A stretch of DNA of 55,841 bases from Erysipelatoclostridium sp. AM42-17 (lineage in GTDB: Bacteria > Bacillota_I > Bacilli_A > Erysipelotrichales > Coprobacillaceae): NCBI RefSeq assembly GCF_003480255.1, contig NZ_QUIN01000015.1:1-55841 (forward strand), given 5' to 3'. The notes below the pieces were generated by a model, which ran no database searches, was not told the DNA's origin, and saw only the letters and a list, made by a program, of their open reading frames with translations. A program made the position numbers and the translations under genes. Shown here piece by piece: positions 15,446 through 25,900 of the stretch (position 1 is the first letter of the stretch; every line of letters begins with the position of its first letter).

Positions 15446-17595
15446 TGAATCAACATAAGAGTGCAAAAATCATCTCAGTTATTTTTGCGCTCATTATTTG
15501 TTTATTGATAAGTAATATTCTTTATTTAGGGATAACTGGAAAACATTTTGTAAGTGGAGAAGATATTGAAACGTTTGCTAAAAATAGAAGTAAAAAGCAA
15601 GAAACAATTTATGCCAAAAGAGGTCAAATCTACACAAGTGATCAAGAGAAAGTCGCTGTTAATGTAAAAAAATATAAAATTATTTTAGTATTGTCTTCTT
15701 CAAGACCGGGATATGGGAAAAAGCAAGCTTATGTAAGTGATGCAGTTGATACAGCAAGAAAACTAGCACCCATTTTATCAATGGATGAAACAGAATTGAC
15801 TAACAAAATTCAAGAAAAATTAAGTGCTGGTAAATATCAAATGGAGCTAGGAAGTTATGGCAATAATTTAACAGCAACCCAAAAGAAACAAATTGAAGAC
15901 TTACATCTAAATGGAATTGAATTTGAGGAAAGTGATTCACGCTATTACCCATTAGGTGATTTTTGTAGTTATGTTGTTGGATATGCTAAAAATTATGAAG
16001 ATAATAGTATTAAAAAAATGGTCGGTGAGATGGGATTAGAACTTGTTTATGATAAGTCTTTAAAAGGAGAAAATGGTTTTAAAGTTTATCAAACTGATGC
16101 TAAAGGATATGCTTTGGTTGATGGCATGTTAAGAAAAAAAGATGCCACAAATGGTCAAGATATGTATCTTACTTTAAATAGTGGATTACAAAGAGATTTA
16201 GATTACATGATGTCTAAAGCTTATCAAGAAACGCATGCTCAAGTGGCAACTTGTGCTGTAATGGAAGTAAAAACAGGGAAAATTCTTGCTATGTCATCAT
16301 ATCCATCTTTTAATCCTAATGAACGTAATATTTCTACGTATAATAATTTCTTTTTGGAAGGAACAATGGAATGTGGTTCAGTTTTTAAACCTTTTATTTA
16401 TACTGATTCTATAAATGAGGGGAAATATAGTCATTCGGCAACTTATGTTTCTGGACGATACAATGTTAATTATAATGGCAAAACCATTGCTACCATTAAA
16501 GATCATAATGGTGGTGAAGGTTGGGGTACAATTACTTATGATGAAGGATTAATGCGTTCAAGTAACGTAGCTATTTGTAATTTATTAGATAATGGTTTTG
16601 TTACGAAGGATGTCTTAAAAGAAAAATTAAAAGAATTAGGTTTTTTCCAAGCGTCTAAAATGGATGGATTGGATTGTTCGTCATCTATTGCTATGTATGA
16701 TCGTACTGATAATCGATTAGAATATTTAACAACAGGATTCGGTCAAGGATCAACGGTAACGCCATATCAATTATTAAAAGCCTACAGTATTTTTGGTAAC
16801 GATGGAAGAACAGTAGAACCTTATGTTGTTGATCGTATTGTAGATAGTTCAACAAATAAAGTAATCAAGCAAGGAAAGACAAAACGTTCAGATCAAATCT
16901 TTAGTTCAGATGCTGTTAATCAAGTAAAAGAATTAATGCTAGGGGTTGTAGAAAATGAAGTTGGAACAGGTAAAAGATATCGTTTAGATGATGGTACTCA
17001 AATTTTTGGTAAAACTGGAACAGGACAAGTTCCTGAAAATGGTGGATATAGTACGTCTATTTATATGAATTCATTTGTAGGATTAGCACCTTATGATGAT
17101 CCTCAAGTAGAAATTGTGATTACTTTTAAATCTGATAATAGTTATGTTGATTATGTACCTAATATTGTTAAAACAATGACAACTGAGGCTTTAAATGTAG
17201 TCAATCAATATAAAGTAAAAGATTCAGGACATTTAGATGAAAGTTATACTTTAGATTCATATACAAATCAATCTGTTAATTATGTAAAATCGAAGTTAGA
17301 ATCAAAATCTTTAAAAGTACAACTTATTGGTAATGGTGGAACCATTATTGAGCAATATCCTATTAAAAAGACAAAAGTCTCTGTTGGAGATCGTATATTC
17401 TTAAAAACAGATGGTAAAGACATAACAGTTCCTAACATGAGTGGCTGGTCTAAAAAAGAGGTTCTCACTTATGGATCGTTAAGTGGTATAGAAATCACAT
17501 TTGAAGGATCATCTGGACAGGTAACTGGACAAAGTGTTGCAGAAAATAGCGTTGTTCATAGTGGCGACAAGATAACTGTCAATTTATCAAATTAA
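15445..17595 (+). CDS. pbpB: Class B penicillin-binding protein with PASTA domains (PBP2B/FtsI-type)
   Basis: The 716-residue transpeptidase has an N-terminal membrane anchor (about 10-30), a dimerisation/pedestal region, and a transpeptidase domain with SVFK at 312-315, SSN at 372-374 and KTG at 523-525. Two PASTA repeats occupy about 608-716. It crosslinks septal peptidoglycan. The position directly after ftsL supports the division role, leaving the next gene as SpoVD. A hairpin terminator overlaps its stop codon. Confidence 0.92.
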   Translation: MNQHKSAKIISVIFALIICLLISNILYLGITGKHFVSGEDIETFAKNRSKKQETIYAKRGQIYTSDQEKVAVNVKKYKIILVLSSSRPGYGKKQAYVSDAVDTARKLAPILSMDETELTNKIQEKLSAGKYQMELGSYGNNLTATQKKQIEDLHLNGIEFEESDSRYYPLGDFCSYVVGYAKNYEDNSIKKMVGEMGLELVYDKSLKGENGFKVYQTDAKGYALVDGMLRKKDATNGQDMYLTLNSGLQRDLDYMMSKAYQETHAQVATCAVMEVKTGKILAMSSYPSFNPNERNISTYNNFFLEGTMECGSVFKPFIYTDSINEGKYSHSATYVSGRYNVNYNGKTIATIKDHNGGEGWGTITYDEGLMRSSNVAICNLLDNGFVTKDVLKEKLKELGFFQASKMDGLDCSSSIAMYDRTDNRLEYLTTGFGQGSTVTPYQLLKAYSIFGNDGRTVEPYVVDRIVDSSTNKVIKQGKTKRSDQIFSSDAVNQVKELMLGVVENEVGTGKRYRLDDGTQIFGKTGTGQVPENGGYSTSIYMNSFVGLAPYDDPQVEIVITFKSDNSYVDYVPNIVKTMTTEALNVVNQYKVKDSGHLDESYTLDSYTNQSVNYVKSKLESKSLKVQLIGNGGTIIEQYPIKKTKVSVGDRIFLKTDGKDITVPNMSGWSKKEVLTYGSLSGIEITFEGSSGQVTGQSVAENSVVHSGDKITVNLSN

Positions 17596-17618
17596 GGACA
17601 TAGATATGTCCTTTTTTT
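17594..17618 (+). terminator. Terminator between pbpB and spoVD
   Basis: AAGGACATA (17594-17602) pairs with TATGTCCTT (17605-17613) and is followed by T to 17618. The loop is small unless the last A-T pairs open. It suggests that spoVD is partly uncoupled from the vegetative division genes. Confidence 0.7.
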
Positions 17619-17640
17619 CATATAGTGAATTGGTGAGATG

Positions 17641-19548
17641 ATGTTATTTGAAACAACAGTTAAAAAACTAAAATGGGTTAAGATTTTTACTTGTTTATTA
17701 GCTCTTTCAATTATTTTGAAATTAGTTTATATACAAATTATCGATCGTTCTACAATATATCAAAAAGCAGTTGATTCATGGCAAAGATCTTTTCCGGTTG
17801 AGGCAAGTAGAGGAAAAATAATGACAGCTGATCATCAAGTATTAGCTACTAATTTAACAACTTCTTCTATTGTTGTTGTACCAAGTCAAATTAAAGATAA
17901 AATTTATACAGCCAAACAGTTATCTGATATTTTAGGTGTCGATATGCAAGTTATGAAAGAAAAGTTAGAAAAGAAAGTATCTATACAAAGGATTGCTCCT
18001 GAAGGAAGACAATTAAAAGATGAAATAGCTAGAAGAATAGATAGATTAAAACTACCAGGAGTTTATCTTATTAAGGATACAAAGCGTTATTATCCTTTAA
18101 ATCATTATTTGAGTCATTGTTTAGGATTTGTAGGAATTGATAATCAAGGATTATTGGGACTTGAATTAGAATATGATCATTATTTAAAAGGGAAAAATGG
18201 TTCTATTGATTACTATATGGACGCTAAAAGTCATAATTTAAAAATGTATCCGAGTGATTATCGAGGTGCTACCACAGGAATGAATATCACTTTAACAATT
18301 AATGGTAAAGTACAAGATATAGTCGAACGAGAACTTAATAATGCTTATAAAACTTATCATCCTGATGGTATATGGGCTTTAGCGATGAATCCTAATACAG
18401 GTGATATTTTGGCTTTATCAAGTAAACCGGATTTTAATCCCAATCAATATCAAAAAGAAGATAAAAATATTTATAATCATAATATTCCGGTATGGAAAAC
18501 ATATGAACCGGGGTCAACTTTTAAAATTATTACTTTTTCAAGTGGACTTAATGAAAATCTATTCGATATGGATAAAGACACATACTTTGATAAGGGATAT
18601 GAAATTGTTGGTCATTCAAGAATAAAATCTTGGAAAAAAGGAGGACATGGTTTACAGACTTTTAGAGAGGTTTTGCAAAATTCATCCAATCCGGGTTTTG
18701 TAGAGATAGGGAGAAGGCTAGGTAAAAAACGTTTATATCGCTATGTTGAAAAATTTGGTCTAACTAAAAAGACAGGTGTTGATTTACCGGGTGAATCTAG
18801 TGGAATTATGTTTGATTATAAAAATTTTAATGAATTAGAGCAGGCTACAGTAGCTTTTGGTCAAGGAATTTCAATTACACCGATACAGTTAGTAAGAGCG
18901 ATTAGTGCTTGTGTGAATGGGGGTAAATTATTAAAACCTCAAATATTGAAAGAAGTAAAGAATAGTTATACAAATGATGCAGTTTATAAAAGAAAAGTGA
19001 AAGTCATACGCCAAGTCATAAGAAAAGAAACGTCTTCAAAGGTAAAAGATGCATTAGAATCGGTTGTGTGTTTAGGGGGAGGAAGGAATGCTTATATACC
19101 GGGCTATCGAATTGGTGGTAAAACAGGAACGGCTCAAAAAGCGGTTAATGGAACTTATGTGGGAGGAGGTTATATTTTATCATTTGTAGGAATTGCGCCA
19201 ATAAATGATCCTCAAATTGTTCTTTATGTAGCAATGGATAATCCTAAAAATTGTATTCAATATGGTGGGACTACAGTAGCACCTATTGCTAGAAAAATGC
19301 TAGTAGATATATTACCTGCCATGCATATTAAAAAGGTTAAAAAACAACCAGAAAGAGAAGAACAACCTATGGATGTAAAGACAGTGAAAATTGAAAGGTA
19401 TATTGGTAAAAAAAGAAGCGAGGTATCCAATGTGTCATTGCGTTTTAAATTTATTGGTAAGGGAGATTATGTTATAGATCAGTTACCTAAAGAAGGAGAA
19501 ATTGTAGAAGCAGGGTCTACCGTTGTGATTATGTTAGGAAAGAGTTAA
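17641..19548 (+). CDS. spoVD: SpoVD-like class B penicillin-binding protein
   Basis: The 635-residue protein has a membrane anchor (about 12-35) and a transpeptidase domain with GSTFKI (active serine near 292), SSN near 348-350 and GKTGTAQ near 503. A single PASTA-like domain lies at the C-terminus (about 580-635). In Bacillus, pbpB is followed by spoVD, which makes spore cortex peptidoglycan. The ATG at 17641 is preferred, four bases after the GGTGA at 17632-17636; the ATG at 17638 is only one base from it. murE and mraY do not follow. Confidence 0.82.
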   Translation: MLFETTVKKLKWVKIFTCLLALSIILKLVYIQIIDRSTIYQKAVDSWQRSFPVEASRGKIMTADHQVLATNLTTSSIVVVPSQIKDKIYTAKQLSDILGVDMQVMKEKLEKKVSIQRIAPEGRQLKDEIARRIDRLKLPGVYLIKDTKRYYPLNHYLSHCLGFVGIDNQGLLGLELEYDHYLKGKNGSIDYYMDAKSHNLKMYPSDYRGATTGMNITLTINGKVQDIVERELNNAYKTYHPDGIWALAMNPNTGDILALSSKPDFNPNQYQKEDKNIYNHNIPVWKTYEPGSTFKIITFSSGLNENLFDMDKDTYFDKGYEIVGHSRIKSWKKGGHGLQTFREVLQNSSNPGFVEIGRRLGKKRLYRYVEKFGLTKKTGVDLPGESSGIMFDYKNFNELEQATVAFGQGISITPIQLVRAISACVNGGKLLKPQILKEVKNSYTNDAVYKRKVKVIRQVIRKETSSKVKDALESVVCLGGGRNAYIPGYRIGGKTGTAQKAVNGTYVGGGYILSFVGIAPINDPQIVLYVAMDNPKNCIQYGGTTVAPIARKMLVDILPAMHIKKVKKQPEREEQPMDVKTVKIERYIGKKRSEVSNVSLRFKFIGKGDYVIDQLPKEGEIVEAGSTVVIMLGKS

Positions 19549-19595
19549 AATAAGATAAAGATTTTCTTATAGATTATTACAAAAATGAGGGATTA

Positions 19596-19624
19596 TTGAC
19601 ATTTTTTTGTAAATATACTATGAT
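19596..19624 (+). promoter_or_regulatory. sigma-A promoter of the CNNM/CorC gene
   Basis: A perfect TTGACA (19596-19601) and TATGAT (19619-19624) are separated by 17 bases, 35 bases before the start codon. Confidence 0.85.
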
Positions 19625-19658
19625 ACAATCACATTATATTCAAAGGAGATTACAATAA

Positions 19659-20951
19659 GTGGACCCGAGTCAGATAACGAATATTATCATACTTATTATT
19701 TTAGTTATTTTTTCTGGTATTTTTTCATGTAGTGAAACAGCGTTTTTATCAGCTAATAAAATTAAATTACGAAATTTAGCCCAAGAGGGGAATAAAAGAG
19801 CAATTTTAGTAGAAAAATTATTAGATAATAGTGATCAATTGTACAGTGCTATCCTTGTAGGAAATAATATAGTTAATATTGGTGCCTCTTCTCTTACAAC
19901 AGCAACAATTATGGCTATTTTTGGTGATGGGGCATCAATGGTAGCTTATGCCACAGGATTAATGACTTTACTCATTCTTATTTTTGGTGAAATTACACCA
20001 AAGTCATTAGCAACAAAAAATGCAGATTCATTAGTATTAATGTTATCATCATTTGTTCATTTTGTTGTTATTATCACAAAACCGGTGGTCTATATTTTAA
20101 ATATTATAACAGGCTTTTTAATTCGTCTTTTTGGTGGTGATAAAAACGATGGACCAAGTTTAACTGAAGAAGAACTTAAAACAATTGTAACAGTAGGTCA
20201 TGAAGAAGGTGTCATCGAAGAAGAAGAAAAAGAAATGATTCATAATGTATTTGAATTTGGTGAAACTGAAATCAAAGAAATTATGACACCACGCATTCAT
20301 GTTGCAAGTTTAAGTGATGATTGTACTTATGATGAATTAATGAAAATATATCAAGATGATCATTTTTCAAGATACCCCGTTCATTCGGAATCATTTGATG
20401 AAGTCATAGGTGTTTTAAATGTTAAAGATTTATTGTTTTTTGATATTGATCCAAACAATTTTCATATTAAAGACTATATGAGAGATGCTTTTGTTGTTTA
20501 TGAATTCAATCAAGTCAGTGATGTGTTTGCTTCTATGCGAAAAGAACATGCTACTTTGGCAATTGTTTTAGATGAATATGGTGTGATGTCTGGTATTGTC
20601 ACATTTGAAGACATTGTTGAAGAAATCGTTGGTGAGATTGATGATGAGTATGATGAATTTAAAAATGATGAAATTATTCAAATTAATGAAAATGAGTATT
20701 TAGTAGATGGTAGCTTAAATTTAAATGAAGTGAATGATGAATTAGATACTGATTTTAAGTCTGAGGATTTTGAATCAATTGGGGGATTAGTTTTAGGAAA
20801 TTTAAATGGTGTTCCTCAAGTTAATGATTATATTGAAATTGATGGGGTAAAGATTTATGTTATGAAAGTGCATAAAAATAGAATTGCCCAACTTAAATTA
20901 GTGATTACAAAACAAGAAACTGATCATAAAGAAGAAGGGGAAGATCATTAA
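19659..20951 (+). CDS. CNNM/CorC-type (hemolysin-family) membrane transporter with CBS pair
   Basis: The 430-residue protein has an N-terminal CNNM/DUF21 domain with three to four membrane helices (about 8-150), the acidic-helix linker GVIEEEEKEMIHNVFEF, a CBS pair with ITPR-like IMTPRIHVASL at about 210-325, and a CorC_HlyC domain (about 345-420). Homologues export Mg2+ or help control divalent cations. GTG at 19659 is the start; AAAGGAG lies ten bases before it. The next gene starts 30 bases later, so the two may be cotranscribed. Confidence 0.88.
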   Translation: MDPSQITNIIILIILVIFSGIFSCSETAFLSANKIKLRNLAQEGNKRAILVEKLLDNSDQLYSAILVGNNIVNIGASSLTTATIMAIFGDGASMVAYATGLMTLLILIFGEITPKSLATKNADSLVLMLSSFVHFVVIITKPVVYILNIITGFLIRLFGGDKNDGPSLTEEELKTIVTVGHEEGVIEEEEKEMIHNVFEFGETEIKEIMTPRIHVASLSDDCTYDELMKIYQDDHFSRYPVHSESFDEVIGVLNVKDLLFFDIDPNNFHIKDYMRDAFVVYEFNQVSDVFASMRKEHATLAIVLDEYGVMSGIVTFEDIVEEIVGEIDDEYDEFKNDEIIQINENEYLVDGSLNLNEVNDELDTDFKSEDFESIGGLVLGNLNGVPQVNDYIEIDGVKIYVMKVHKNRIAQLKLVITKQETDHKEEGEDH

Positions 20952-20981
20952 GGATGATTTTCCTTTTTTAAGGAGATAAAG

Positions 20982-22289
20982 ATGAAAAAGAGATTAGAGA
21001 TTAAAAGATTAGGAATTAATGGCGAAGGTATAGGATATTTAAATCGTAAAGTTGTTTTTGTTAAGGGGGCTTTAATTGGTGAGGAAGTAGAAGTAGATGT
21101 TAAAAGTTTTAATCGTCAATTTTTAACAGGACAGTTACTTAAAATTATTCGTCCAAGTAAAAGTCGTCGTCAAATATCATGTCGTGCTAATAAAGAATGT
21201 TTAGGGTGTTCTTTATTACATATGGATTATCCTACACAATTACAATATAAAAAGAATATTGTTCGTGAATCAATTAGAAAATATACTCAAATTGATTTAG
21301 ATCAAGTTGTTTTTAAAGATATTATTCCAAATACAATTAAGCAAGGGTTTATTCAGGACGTGAACTTACCAATTGTTGATTTTAAAGGAAAAGTGACTTT
21401 TGGTATTTATCAAAGAGAAACAAAATATTTAACTGTTATGACGCATTGTTTCAAACAACACCCATTAATCAATCGTACTTTAGAAGATTTAGAAGTCATT
21501 TTTAATGAAGAAAAATGCAAAACATATCATGAAAAGTTTAAAACAGGACTTAGATTTATTAAATTAAAAGTCATCAATGATCAAGTACAAATCGTCATTA
21601 TTACAGGAAAAGATGGTTTAAAGAAATCGGTTAGTGAACGTATAACAAAATTAAAACAAGTATGTAGTTTATATTTATCAATTAATACAACAAGACATCA
21701 AGATTTTGATGAAGCTGGTTATACGAAATTATATGGTCTTTCTAAATTAGAATTCTATCATCAAGATCAAAAATATCTTGTTTCTGTTAAATCACCATTA
21801 CCTCATCATTTTGATGCTTATTTTAGAAGAAATGAAGCTATTAAATCGATGTTAAAAGAAAGTGAAAAGATTTTATCTGTTTATTCAGGATTAGGGGTCT
21901 TAGAGTTAGAATTAGATCAAGAAGTGATTGGATTTGATGATCAAAGATCTTTAGTAGATGATGCTAACTTAAATGCAAAATACTTAAAGAAAGATCAGGT
22001 TCGATTTATTTATGGTAATGTAGAAGAACGTATTATTCCTTACGCTAAAAAGAAAATCTATGATACTTTTATTATTCAAAATGAAAGAAATGGAATTAGT
22101 GAACAATTAAAAGATACTTTAAGATTATCAAAAGTAGAAAATGTTATTTATGTGAGTCAAAATCATAGTACAATGGCTAAAGATTTAAATGATTTACAAA
22201 AATACTTTAAAGTAGAACGTATTGTTGGTATCGATGAATTTGTTTATCAACCTTCAGTAACTACAGTAGTTAAACTAAAAAGAAAGTAG
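20982..22289 (+). CDS. RlmD/RlmCD-like (TrmA superfamily) protein lacking the methyltransferase motifs
   Basis: The 435-residue protein has the layout of 23S rRNA m5U methyltransferases. A TRAM domain lies at about 1-56, four Fe-S cysteines are C67, C73, C76 and C156, and there is a C-terminal Rossmann-like domain. The catalytic motifs are altered. The usual SCNP cysteine is Q393 (VSQNHSTMAKDL), the general-base Glu is T427 (PSVTTVVKL), the DPPRxG loop is IQNERNG (365-371), and the FxQVN glutamine is lost in HFDAYF (277-281). The SAM loop reads YSGLG instead of YCGxG. The frame is intact and codon use is normal. I infer an inactive, retained paralogue that may bind RNA or an Fe-S cluster. Confidence 0.85.
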   Translation: MKKRLEIKRLGINGEGIGYLNRKVVFVKGALIGEEVEVDVKSFNRQFLTGQLLKIIRPSKSRRQISCRANKECLGCSLLHMDYPTQLQYKKNIVRESIRKYTQIDLDQVVFKDIIPNTIKQGFIQDVNLPIVDFKGKVTFGIYQRETKYLTVMTHCFKQHPLINRTLEDLEVIFNEEKCKTYHEKFKTGLRFIKLKVINDQVQIVIITGKDGLKKSVSERITKLKQVCSLYLSINTTRHQDFDEAGYTKLYGLSKLEFYHQDQKYLVSVKSPLPHHFDAYFRRNEAIKSMLKESEKILSVYSGLGVLELELDQEVIGFDDQRSLVDDANLNAKYLKKDQVRFIYGNVEERIIPYAKKKIYDTFIIQNERNGISEQLKDTLRLSKVENVIYVSQNHSTMAKDLNDLQKYFKVERIVGIDEFVYQPSVTTVVKLKRK

Positions 22290-22296
22290 GGAGCCT

Positions 22297-22542
22297 ATGG
22301 AAATTAAATATCAACCACATGGTGTATGTGCAAGTCAAATTGTCATTGAAGTAGAAAATGACATTGTTCAAAATGTAAAGTTTATTGGTGGATGCTCTGG
22401 AAATACCCAAGGTGTTGGAGCGTTAGCTAAAGGAATGAAAGTTCAAGATGTTATTGAACGATTAGAAGGTATTCGTTGCGGTAGAAAACCAACAAGTTGT
22501 CCTGATCAACTTGCTCAATGTTTAAAAGAAAATTGTCAATAA
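22297..22542 (+). CDS. TSCPD domain protein (TIGR03905-type)
   Basis: The 81-residue protein ends with the motif TSCPDQLAQCLKENCQ and has CSGNTQGVGAL and GIRCGRKP upstream. TSCPD domains occur at the C-terminus of class II ribonucleotide reductases and as small stand-alone proteins of unknown role; the six cysteines suggest metal or redox chemistry. It starts seven bases after the RlmD-like gene and is followed by a terminator, so it closes this operon. Confidence 0.85.
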   Translation: MEIKYQPHGVCASQIVIEVENDIVQNVKFIGGCSGNTQGVGALAKGMKVQDVIERLEGIRCGRKPTSCPDQLAQCLKENCQ

Positions 22543-22565
22543 AGAATCACGCTGTGATTCTTTTT
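22542..22565 (+). terminator. Terminator after the TSCPD gene
   Basis: AAGAATCAC (22542-22550) pairs with GTGATTCTT (22554-22562), followed by T to 22565 and a further T-rich stretch. Confidence 0.85.
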
Positions 22566-22598
22566 GTTTTTAAAGCATAAAATAAAAAGGGTGATCCA

Positions 22599-22904
22599 AT
22601 GTTAGTACCAATAAAAAAATTACAGTTTATGTGTGGTTTATGCTTACTACTACAAATTATCTTTCAAATGATGTTTGTCCCTTTTCATCTTTTAGCTGTA
22701 ATATTATCTATTATCATTATTATCTGGCAAAAAAGATTACGCATCTTACAAATACAATATCATTATTATGTTTTATTTTTATATGTATATCGCTTAATGG
22801 TTTTATTGGTTTTGACTTATTCATGGTGTCAAATCATCTATTTATGTTTATGTTTATATGTAGCGTGTGTTATCTTGTTACTTTCGTGCAGGATGTTTTT
22901 ATAG
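22599..22904 (+). CDS. Small hydrophobic membrane protein of unknown function
   Basis: I do not recognise it. The 101-residue product is almost entirely hydrophobic with about three predicted helices (near 8-45, 55-75 and 78-100) and several cysteines. GGTGAT at 22590-22595 lies three bases before the ATG, the same geometry as other first genes in this window, which favours this frame over the overlapping frame at 22631-22912. The very AT-rich composition means a chance ORF is not excluded. Confidence 0.55.
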   Translation: MLVPIKKLQFMCGLCLLLQIIFQMMFVPFHLLAVILSIIIIIWQKRLRILQIQYHYYVLFLYVYRLMVLLVLTYSWCQIIYLCLCLYVACVILLLSCRMFL

Positions 22905-22990
22905 AGGATTGATACTATTTTTGATATAATGAGATAAACATGCGGTGAATGTGATAATCGGTGTATAATAAAAATAAGGAGGATAAAAAC

Positions 22991-25900
22991 ATGATAGGAC
23001 AATTAAATGTTTATAGCTGTTATAGTTTTCAAAATAGTACAATTTTAATTGATCAACTCTGTAAAAAAGCAAGTGAAATGCATTATCAAGCATTGGCTTT
23101 AACAGACGAAAATAATATGTTTGGTGCTATGGAATTTAACAAAGCATGTCATAAATATCATATTAAGCCTATATTTGGTATGCAAGCAAGTGTAAGTGTT
23201 CATCATGAAATTTATCCTTTTTTACTTTTAGCACAAGATCAGGTAGGCTATCATGATTTAATGAAGATTTGTAGTGATATTAATTTAAGTGAAGAACATT
23301 GTATTGATATAGAAAAACTGGCTTTATATAAAGAACATCTTTTTATTATGTCAGGATGTAAAGAGGGTATTGTAGAACGTCTTATTCTTAAAGAATTAGA
23401 ATCAGAAGCTTTAAAATATATGAAATATTTTAAACAGTTATTTAAAAATCATTATCATATTTGCATTCAAAATCATCATCTTGCATTACAAGAACATCTT
23501 AACAAAAGAATATGTGCGTTAGCACTATTAGAAAATATCCCAGTATGTGGTTCTAATGAAGTGCGTTACCTACAAAAAAGTGATGCTTTGACTTTAGATT
23601 TATTGCGTGCGAGTGCGAAAGGAGAACACTTATCATTACATCATCAAGTTATAAGTGATCAGCTTTATTTAAAAACACCTTATGAAATGACAGAATTATT
23701 TGATAAAAGCATTATTGATCAAACCAATCATGTTTTAAAAATGTGTAATGTAACGATTGAAACAGGTATTATGCATTTACCACAATATCCATTAAAAGAT
23801 CATATTAAAAGTCAAGATTATTTAAGACAACTTTGTATCGTAGGATTAAAAAAACGTTTTAAAAATCAAGCAATTCCTTTAGAATATAAACAACGTCTTA
23901 CTAAAGAATTAAAAGTGATAGAAAAAATGGGCTTTTGTGATTATTTCCTTATTGTATTTGATTATGTTCGTTTTGCTAAAACACATGATATTTTAGTTGG
24001 CCCAGGAAGAGGAAGTGCTGCTGGGAGTTTAGTTGCTTATGTTTTGGGAATTACAAATGTCGATCCTATTGAGCATCATTTGTTTTTTGAACGTTTCTTA
24101 AATGAAGAAAGAGTTTCAATGCCTGATATTGATATTGATTTCCAAGATGATCGTCGTGATGAGATTGTTCAATATGTAACCGAAAAATATGGACAAGAAC
24201 ATGTTGGTCAAATTGTTACTTTTTCTACTTATGGGCCTAAGGTAGCATTAAGAGATTTAGGAAAAGTCATGAATGTATCTTTACCAAAGCTAGAAATGCT
24301 AGCTAAATACATACCGACGGGTCCTAAAAATAAAAAGAGTATTAAAGAAGTCTATGAAACATCATATTCATTTCAATCAATGATTAATCAAGAACCTGCT
24401 CTAAAAGAAATATTACCATCAATGTGTCTAGTTGAATATTTGCCACGTAATATTTCTATGCATGCAGCTGGGGTTGTTTTGTCTAAAGATTGTTTAAATG
24501 AAGTTGTTCCTCTTGCTAAAGGACCAACTCATAGTGTTATTACACAATATTCAAAAAATTATATTGAAGATGTTGGATTATTGAAGATGGATTTTTTAGG
24601 ATTAAAAAATCTAACAATTATTTCTTATATTGTTAAAGATATTCAAAAAGACAATCCTCATTTTATGATTCAAAACATAGATTATCATGATCCTAAGACT
24701 TTTGAATTATTAAGTCGTGGAGATACTTTAGGGGTCTTTCAGTTAGAATCACCAGGAATGAAAAACTTGCTTAGAAAAATGAAGCCTGATAGTTTAGATG
24801 ATATTATTGCTGCTAATGCATTATATCGACCTGGTCCAATGGCCAGTATTCCCCAATATTTAGCACGCAAATTTAAGAAAGAAAAAGTACAATATGAATT
24901 ACCTTGTTTAGAACCGATATTAAAGTCAACATATGGTATTATTTTGTATCAAGAACAAATTATGCAAATTGCACAGGTTGTTGCTGGTTTTACTCTTGCT
25001 AAAGCAGATTTACTTAGAAAAGCTATTTCTAAAAAAGAAGTGAGTTTAATGTCACAAATGAAAGTAGAATTTATTAGTGGTAGCTTAGTAAAAGGATTTA
25101 ATGAAGAACAGTCAACCCGTATCTTTGATTTGATTGAAAAGTTTGCTGATTATGGATTGAATAAAGCTCATTCTGTATCTTATGCAATGATTGCATATCA
25201 ATTAGCTTATTTAAAAACGCATTATCCTTTATCATTTTATAGTGCCATTCTATCAAATGAACAAGGTAGTGATGTCAATAAAATGAATTATATTCAAGAA
25301 GCGAGAAAATATCATATTGATATTTTACCGCCATCAATTAATTATTCTTTTGATCGTTTTACAGTAGAGAATCAAGCTATTAGATATTCATTATTAGCGA
25401 TAAAAAATGTTGGTTATGCCGGTTATCAAGCTATTGCAAGTGAACGAAAAAAAGGATTGTTTACGAGTATTTTTGATTTTGCTGCTAGGATGGATGGTCA
25501 AAAGGTAAATGCTAAGATGTTTGAAAGTTTAGTTGATGCAGGAGCTTTTGATGAGTTTGGTTATAATCGGGCAACAATTAAAGAAAATATGCATAAGATG
25601 AGTGAATACGCTAAACTTAAACAAACAATAGGAATAGATGAGCCACCTATTCTAAAAATGATTAAAGAAAATAAATTAGTTCGTTTAGAACTAGAAAAGA
25701 AAGCTTTGGGAATTTATTTAACGACGCATCCTATTGTTTTAATTAAACAAAAACTCAATATACAAGTGATATCATTAGGTAATTTAAATCAGTATGTCAA
25801 TCAAAAAGTTTTAGTGGTGATGTCATTAACACGTGTTAAAGCCATTGTTGATAAAAAAGGAAATGATATGTGTTTTATTGAAGGACAGGATGAAACAGGA

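Noticed and set aside
22631..22912. Second ORF overlapping the small membrane protein in another frame
   Set aside because: It lacks a ribosome binding site, while the 22599 frame has GGTGAT at the standard distance.
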